From Spirochaetota bacterium (GTDB lineage: Bacteria > Spirochaetota > Brachyspiria > Brachyspirales > JACRPF01), in the NCBI GenBank assembly GCA_016214035.1, contig JACRPF010000015.1, positions 62,001 through 126,000 on the forward strand: 64,000 bases of DNA, written 5' to 3'. Made by a program: the position numbers and the translations under genes. Of the stretch, positions 59,065 to 64,000 are shown one piece after another. Each line of letters opens with the position of its first letter. Position 1 is the stretch's first letter. The notes under the pieces are model-generated. The model searched no databases and was not told the DNA's origin. It worked only from the letters and a program-made list of their open reading frames with translations.

Positions 59065-61899
59065 ATGCGACAAATGTTGAAAAAGCAATCAGCACGTAAT
59101 GTATCACCGCTGCTCACCATCATCACGCTATGCCTGATAATTCCATCAACCGTGTCGCATGCCGGGACGCTGAAATGCTCCGAAAAAGGGATAACCATTG
59201 AGGGATTGAAAAGCATACTGACGCTCGAGTATCCTGCTGAAGAATTGACCGGCGGTGGTAAAGCGAAAATCGCCGACCAGACCCCGTCAGCTTCCGGCAT
59301 GACGCTTCGCTACGACAACGGCAGCGAAACCGTCGTCGATCTTTCAAAGCCCGACGCGATCGTCTTTCGTTTCAAGAATATGCCCGCCGGTGTGAAGTTC
59401 CGCATATCGATGCTCATTGACTTCAACTTCTCGGAAGGCGGCGGCTGGCGCATCGGGAAAAAAAGCGAGGAGGCATTCCCGGCGCTGAAACCGGCGAAGC
59501 CGCATCTGTTTCAGGGCGGATCCGACGAACTGTTCATCCGGCATCCCGACGGACGGACGCTGACATTCTCTTTCGATGTGCCGTGCAAAGACCTCTATCA
59601 GCAGCTGCAGGACAACCGCGAGTGGGGATGGAAGACATTCCAATGGACCGGCTGGTTCACCTATGGCGATGAGGCAACCGCAACCATCAAAGTGACTGCG
59701 GGTAAACCAAAAGCCGACGGACAGGCGCAGCCGCAGAAGATACTCGACCGTTTCGGGCAGGACACGAAAAAGGATTGGGCCGGCAAAGTGCGCGATGAAT
59801 CGGAGTTAACCGCCGATAAAAAAGCGGACGCCGACTATTACAGCGGCCTGAAGCAGATCACATCGCTTGACCGGTTCGGCGGTGCCGCCGGCAGCGGCGC
59901 ACGACTGAACCTTTCGAAGACCGGTTTTTTTCATGTCGAAAAGAAACAGGGAAAATGGAATCTCGTCGACCCCGACGGGAACCTGTTCTTTCATCTGGGC
60001 ATCTGCAGCTTCGGCATGGGCGGTGATCATTACACGTATGTTGAAGGACGTGAGGACAGTTACGAATGGCTTCCCGGAAAAAACAACGACCCGTTCGCGT
60101 CGGCATGGCATCCGGACAAATACTGGGGGAAAGTCGCCGTGTCGTTCTATCTCGCCAATGTGATCCGCAAATATCAGAAACCGGTTGATGCCGACGAATT
60201 CCTCGCACGCATGATCAGACGTGTGCGCGCGCTCGGTTTCAATTCCGCAGGGGCATTCGGCGGCGCAAGTCCCGTGTATAAGGAATCATCATTCCCGTAT
60301 GTGCTCAGTCTTCCGCTCGGTGAATGGACGCTGAAACGGCAGCTCACCGGGCTGCGCGGTTTCTTTGACCCGTTCGATGAACTTACCGTAAAAAAGATCG
60401 GCGAACTGTTCGCATCGTCGCTTCCCGCGCGTGCCGACGACCCGCTCCTCATCGGCTATTTTCTTGAGAACGAGCAGGCCTGCGAGGACATACCGCGCGT
60501 GATACCCGGCCTCAAGGGCGACGCGCCGGCGAAAAAACGGCTTGTCACCATGCTTGAAGAAAAATATTTGTCCATCGACCGTTTCAACGCCGCCTGGAAT
60601 ATGAACGCCGCTTCGTTCACTGAACTTGCCGGACGCGGGCTGCCGGTGACCACACGCGAGGCGTCGGCGGACATGGAGGCGTACACGCGAATCTTTCTTG
60701 AGGAATATTATCGCGTGATAACAACGGCGTTCAAGCTGCATGATAAAAACCATATGCTGCTCGGCAACCGCTGGCAGCCCCTCACCGCGAACAGCGAGAC
60801 GCTCGTGTCCGTAGCGGGAAAATATATGGACATCGTGAGCGTCAATTATTATTCGTATACCATCGACCGCACGTTCCTCGACCGCCTCTACAAATGGAGC
60901 GGCGAGCGTCCGTTCATGCTGAGCGAGTGGCATTTTTCATCGCCGTCGGACTCGGGTCTTCCCGGCGGCGCGAAAGATGTGGCGAGTCAGGATGAACGCG
61001 GGCTCGGATACCGCGCGTATGTGGAGCAGGCCGCCGCCACCGGTTACATCATCGGCCATGAGTGGTTCTCGCTTGTCGATCAGGCGCGCACCGGACGATT
61101 TTTTTCCAAGTACAACGGCGAGAACGGCAATATCGGCCTTATCAGTGTCGCCGACCGGCCGTGGCGAAAGCTCACCGACCGCTGCTTTGAAACGCATAAC
61201 CGGATCTACGATGTGTTGACCGGCAGTGCCGCACCGTATAAAAGCGATATCGCGCGATTCACGACGGGCGCCAAGGGCGCTCAGAAGATAGCGAAGATCA
61301 TGCGCGTGACGGAACCCATCATCATCAACGGCGCCACCGCGGGATGGCCCGGTGTTCCGCCCGAGTTCATCGGCGCGGCTAACCTCGTCAACGGGGCGTC
61401 GCATGGCGGCGTGAACGCGTCATATCGTCTTGCGTGGGACAATGCAAATCTCTATATACTCGCCGACGTTGAAGACCCAACGCCGATGCAGAACACCCGG
61501 GAAAACGGTGGCCTCTGGGCCGGCGACGGCATTGAGCTTTTCATCGGTCCCGAGAAGATCGATGACGGCGGGCCGCTTCTTTTCAGCGACCGTCAGATTC
61601 TTCTGGGTGCTGCAAAATCGAATGACGGTGCTAAGTATTACTTTGTACGCCAGGACAGACAGCCGTCATGCCGTTCAATCGTATTGCCGCGTACCGACGG
61701 TAAAGGATATATCATCGAAGCCGCAATACCGTTTGACGCACTCGGCTTCACGCCGAAGCCCGGACAGACGATACGCTTTGACATGGCGATAGACGACAGC
61801 TCCGACGGGAAAAACCGTGAACGCCAGTTCGCGTGGAACGGCACAGCCAATAACTCCGGCGATCGCGGCAACTGGGGAAAAGCGGTGTTCAGCGAATGA
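59065..61899 (+). CDS. secreted GH50-like (beta-agarase-type) hydrolase with CBM9-like C-terminus
   Basis: A 944-residue exported enzyme. Signal peptide about 12-32 (LLTIITLCLIIPSTVSHA). An N-terminal beta sandwich (about 35-215) precedes a barrel that begins GFFHVEKKQGKWNLVDPDGN and has the acid/base Glu in LIGYFLENEQACED and the nucleophile Glu in PFMLSEWHFSSPSDSG. Residues about 745-944 form a CBM9/DOMON-like domain (SYRLAWDNANLYILADVEDP, GDGIELFIGPE). The barrel pattern resembles GH50 agarases, which release oligosaccharides from agarose; a related beta-galactan or beta-glucan is possible. Its stop overlaps the LacI start as ATGA. Confidence 0.8.
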   Translation: MRQMLKKQSARNVSPLLTIITLCLIIPSTVSHAGTLKCSEKGITIEGLKSILTLEYPAEELTGGGKAKIADQTPSASGMTLRYDNGSETVVDLSKPDAIVFRFKNMPAGVKFRISMLIDFNFSEGGGWRIGKKSEEAFPALKPAKPHLFQGGSDELFIRHPDGRTLTFSFDVPCKDLYQQLQDNREWGWKTFQWTGWFTYGDEATATIKVTAGKPKADGQAQPQKILDRFGQDTKKDWAGKVRDESELTADKKADADYYSGLKQITSLDRFGGAAGSGARLNLSKTGFFHVEKKQGKWNLVDPDGNLFFHLGICSFGMGGDHYTYVEGREDSYEWLPGKNNDPFASAWHPDKYWGKVAVSFYLANVIRKYQKPVDADEFLARMIRRVRALGFNSAGAFGGASPVYKESSFPYVLSLPLGEWTLKRQLTGLRGFFDPFDELTVKKIGELFASSLPARADDPLLIGYFLENEQACEDIPRVIPGLKGDAPAKKRLVTMLEEKYLSIDRFNAAWNMNAASFTELAGRGLPVTTREASADMEAYTRIFLEEYYRVITTAFKLHDKNHMLLGNRWQPLTANSETLVSVAGKYMDIVSVNYYSYTIDRTFLDRLYKWSGERPFMLSEWHFSSPSDSGLPGGAKDVASQDERGLGYRAYVEQAAATGYIIGHEWFSLVDQARTGRFFSKYNGENGNIGLISVADRPWRKLTDRCFETHNRIYDVLTGSAAPYKSDIARFTTGAKGAQKIAKIMRVTEPIIINGATAGWPGVPPEFIGAANLVNGASHGGVNASYRLAWDNANLYILADVEDPTPMQNTRENGGLWAGDGIELFIGPEKIDDGGPLLFSDRQILLGAAKSNDGAKYYFVRQDRQPSCRSIVLPRTDGKGYIIEAAIPFDALGFTPKPGQTIRFDMAIDDSSDGKNRERQFAWNGTANNSGDRGNWGKAVFSE

Positions 61900-62942
61900 A
61901 GCGCCGGGCCGCAAGCATCAACGACATCGCCCGGATAGCGAAGGTAAGCGCGATGACGGTGTCCCGTGTGCTGTCCGATCCGTCGCGCGTGAGTGAAAAA
62001 ACGAGCGCGCGGATCATGCAGGCGATACAGGAAACCGGATACCGTAAAGACGTGTACGCGAGCATCAACTCCAGAAAACGGCGCGATATACACCACCGCA
62101 CCATCTGCATCAACTGTCCGTTCGATTATCTGGTCGCTGCCAAGGATTTCCCGTTTTTCAGCATCATCTATTTTTCATTCATGCGCGAGATAATGAATCA
62201 CGGCTACCGGACGGTGCTCACCGACATCGACCGCGACACCGCGCAGTTCGTAAACGCGGGGCACTTCGACGCCGTCATGCTCTGCGGTCCGGTGAACGCG
62301 GCATCATATGAATTCGTTACCCGTTCGGCCGGCGCAACACCGGTGCTGACCGTCTGCGCGGGACCGGGAGCGTCATGTTCCATTGACCCTGATGATGCCG
62401 CCGGCGGAGTAAAAGCGGCTGAGCATTTTGCCGCACACGGGCATACACATGTCGCTGTGCTTACCTCGGAGCGTGAACCCAATCATCGCGACCGCTATGA
62501 ACATTTCAAAAATAAATTTCTGTCGCTGGTTCCCGCAGGACGTGTTGACCGAATCGACGGCGAACTGACGCGTGAACAATCCATTACGGACGCGAATATT
62601 TTCAGCGCATTGTCGTCATATTTTTCAGACGTCGCTGCCGCAGCACCCACAGGTTTCTTCGTCACCAACAGCTACAGCGCCTATCTTGCGTACCGTTTTC
62701 TTCAGGAACGCGGCATCAGGATACCGAAGGACATCTCATTTCTCGGCTACGACAACGTGCCGTTCTATGATACCGCCGCCGTGCCGCTGTCGCGTATCTG
62801 GTTCGATCCGGTCAAAGTCGGCACCGCGGCCGCGGACATGGTCGTACACATGCTCGCAAAACCGAAGATCCGGCGGAGGACATTGATACCGGTAAAATTT
62901 TCCGATCTCGGATCGGTCATCGATTGTACAATACACAAATGA
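61896..62942 (+). CDS. LacI family transcriptional regulator
   Basis: A 348-residue repressor. Helix-turn-helix: INDIARIAKVSAMTVSRVLS (about residues 6-25), hinge helix with SEKTSARIMQAIQETGYRKD, then a periplasmic-binding-protein-like sensor domain with DAVMLCGPVNAA, HFAAHGHTHVAVLTS and IRIPKDISFLGYDNVPFYD. It overlaps the GH50-like gene by 4 bp and likely represses this operon through the palindrome at 59035-59050, released by a breakdown product. Confidence 0.94.
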   Translation: MKRRAASINDIARIAKVSAMTVSRVLSDPSRVSEKTSARIMQAIQETGYRKDVYASINSRKRRDIHHRTICINCPFDYLVAAKDFPFFSIIYFSFMREIMNHGYRTVLTDIDRDTAQFVNAGHFDAVMLCGPVNAASYEFVTRSAGATPVLTVCAGPGASCSIDPDDAAGGVKAAEHFAAHGHTHVAVLTSEREPNHRDRYEHFKNKFLSLVPAGRVDRIDGELTREQSITDANIFSALSSYFSDVAAAAPTGFFVTNSYSAYLAYRFLQERGIRIPKDISFLGYDNVPFYDTAAVPLSRIWFDPVKVGTAAADMVVHMLAKPKIRRRTLIPVKFSDLGSVIDCTIHK

Positions 62943-62963
62943 ATCGGGAGGATTTCCGTAAAT

Positions 62964-64000
62964 ATGAGAATACTCTGCATCATACTGGCGATCGGTAACA
63001 TGTGGGCACAATCGGGTTCCCTGCTTCCGGACGGCGCAATGGAAAGCATCTGGGTGGTGAAAGGTGCGGTTACGCCGGTGGACGTGCCGGGGCAGGCGTT
63101 CGCAAAAGCATTCCACGCATCGGTTGCCCAGAAGCCGGTGAATGCCTGGGATGTTCAGATAGAAGCCCGCATACCGGCTGCATTTACGCCGGGGACTATC
63201 GAGATATCATTCAAACTGCGCGACGCTTCCTCGAACCGTGAAACGTCCGTGTGTTCCGCGGGAATCGTCATCATCACCCGGCCGGGGAACAAATTGCTGG
63301 GATTTAAAACGGTGAATGCCGGACAGGAATGGAAAACCATACGCTATCATTACTCTGTAAGCGCGGACTATGCCTCCAATACCGTGGGCGTTGCCATCAC
63401 CTTCGGCGGCATGGTGCAGGAACTTGAGATCGGCGATATCCGGGTTCGGACGGTCTCTGAAAAAGAGAAAGCGGAGATGCTTGCCGAAGAGCGCATGCTG
63501 CGTGCGGCTGAAGCGGCGCAACGTCCCCGCATCGACGGACTGCCGTCAGTGCCGGCGGGTGAAACGTGGAAGATCGCGTTTCAGGACGAGTTTGACGGAA
63601 CAACTGTTGATGAAACGAAATGGACGATACGCGAAGGAAAACGCCGCGACATGATGCGCAGCCGCAAAGCCGTCTCGCTCGACGGCGACGGCCATCTGGT
63701 AATGAGCATATTCAAAGAGGGCGACAAGTTCTATGACAGCTGGATCGACACCAAGAATAAATGGACGCAGACCTACGGCTTCTGGACGGCGCGCATCAAA
63801 CTGCACCGCTCCGAAGGCCATTGGATAGCGTTCTGGCTCATGCCGCAAAGCGGAAATACCGTCGGCAGTCCCGGGCGCGAGATCGACATCATGGAATGCA
63901 ATCGTCTCAATGACGAGGTCAATCACGCCATTCACTGGAACGGATACGGCAAGGACCATAAATCAGAAGGACACCGGGAGATGACCCCCGGATTGACCGA
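62964..64000 (+). CDS. GH16 family endo-glycanase, partial at the right edge
   Basis: The gene runs off the window; 345 codons are present. It has a short signal peptide (MRILCIILAIGNMWAQSG), an N-terminal beta-sandwich (about 20-165) that may bind carbohydrate, a charged helical linker (EKEKAEMLAEERML), and the GH16 domain from about 195 (WKIAFQDEFDGTTVDETKW). The catalytic motif is present as EIDIMECN (Glu-x-Asp-x-x-Glu). GH16 enzymes cleave laminarin, agarose, carrageenan or porphyran. GGGAGG lies 11 bases before the ATG. It is 21 bp after the LacI gene and probably in the same operon. Confidence 0.88.
   Translation, partial: MRILCIILAIGNMWAQSGSLLPDGAMESIWVVKGAVTPVDVPGQAFAKAFHASVAQKPVNAWDVQIEARIPAAFTPGTIEISFKLRDASSNRETSVCSAGIVIITRPGNKLLGFKTVNAGQEWKTIRYHYSVSADYASNTVGVAITFGGMVQELEIGDIRVRTVSEKEKAEMLAEERMLRAAEAAQRPRIDGLPSVPAGETWKIAFQDEFDGTTVDETKWTIREGKRRDMMRSRKAVSLDGDGHLVMSIFKEGDKFYDSWIDTKNKWTQTYGFWTARIKLHRSEGHWIAFWLMPQSGNTVGSPGREIDIMECNRLNDEVNHAIHWNGYGKDHKSEGHREMTPGLT

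Overview
The window (about 55% G+C by eye) comes from a motile, Gram-negative, polysaccharide-degrading bacterium. Outer-membrane-type proteins with signal peptides, periplasmic enzymes, a large chemotaxis gene set including CheD, sigma-54 promoters, DUF2089 and DUF4914 proteins, and glycoside hydrolases paired with AraC/LacI regulators fit an uncultivated Spirochaetota or Lentisphaerota-like lineage. I cannot decide the phylum from sequence alone. Housekeeping promoters are easy to recognise: TTGACA-like boxes and TATACT-like boxes with 16-17 bp spacers.

Layout. 1-79: N-terminus of a minus-strand glycoside hydrolase. 255-1180: pyrF and a small unknown gene. 1423-6163: a tight four-gene unit (corrinoid protein, UroD/MtaA-type methyltransferase, DUF1638, hybrid histidine kinase) that looks like a corrinoid methyl-transfer module wired to a sensor. 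6227-6299: tRNA-Asn. 6337-18713: metabolic genes (FAD oxidoreductase, D-aminopeptidase, sugar-phosphate isomerase/epimerase, TSUP exporter, M16C protease, shikimate kinase, ACT/UPF0210 pair, DUF4914). 18722-20749: a DUF2089 regulator with two proteins made almost wholly of Gly-x-Val/Ile-x tetrapeptide repeats, behind an AT-rich double palindrome. 20982-23457: a PQQ-propeller protein, a small helical protein with a perfect Shine-Dalgarno sequence, and a non-coding stretch in which TA steps recur every 10-11 bp. 23458-27129: a very large hybrid kinase.

27146-44363 is a chemotaxis island on the minus strand: cheR-cheD-cheB; a sigma-54-type operon with two tiny CxxC proteins, an atypical MCP, cheY, a STAS protein, cheA, a carbonic anhydrase joined in frame to an MCP, and two cheW/MCP duplicates; and a second sigma-54-type operon with a longer MCP and a third cheW. 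The two sigma-54 promoters share a conserved 45-bp upstream element placed one helical turn differently.

44744-64000: a CsgG-like/beta-barrel protein, then Gfo/Idh oxidoreductase, AraC regulator, GH5-like hydrolase, STAS protein, phosphodiester glycosidase, exported histone-deacetylase-like enzyme, tRNA-Ser, GGDEF protein, S55 peptidase, unknown gene, GH57, and finally a LacI-controlled locus with a GH50-like and a GH16 enzyme, which together suggest use of an agar/laminarin-type polysaccharide.

The most unusual points are: (1) the carbonic anhydrase-chemoreceptor fusion, whose junction has an 8-A run, a Shine-Dalgarno and an internal ATG, so that loss of one A restores two genes overlapping by ATGA; (2) the helically phased TAC/GTA array upstream of the big kinase; (3) the shared sigma-54 enhancer element; (4) an MCP lengthened by exactly four heptads in both arms; (5) a CheA carrying an MshEN-like double motif; (6) the tetrapeptide-repeat protein pair.
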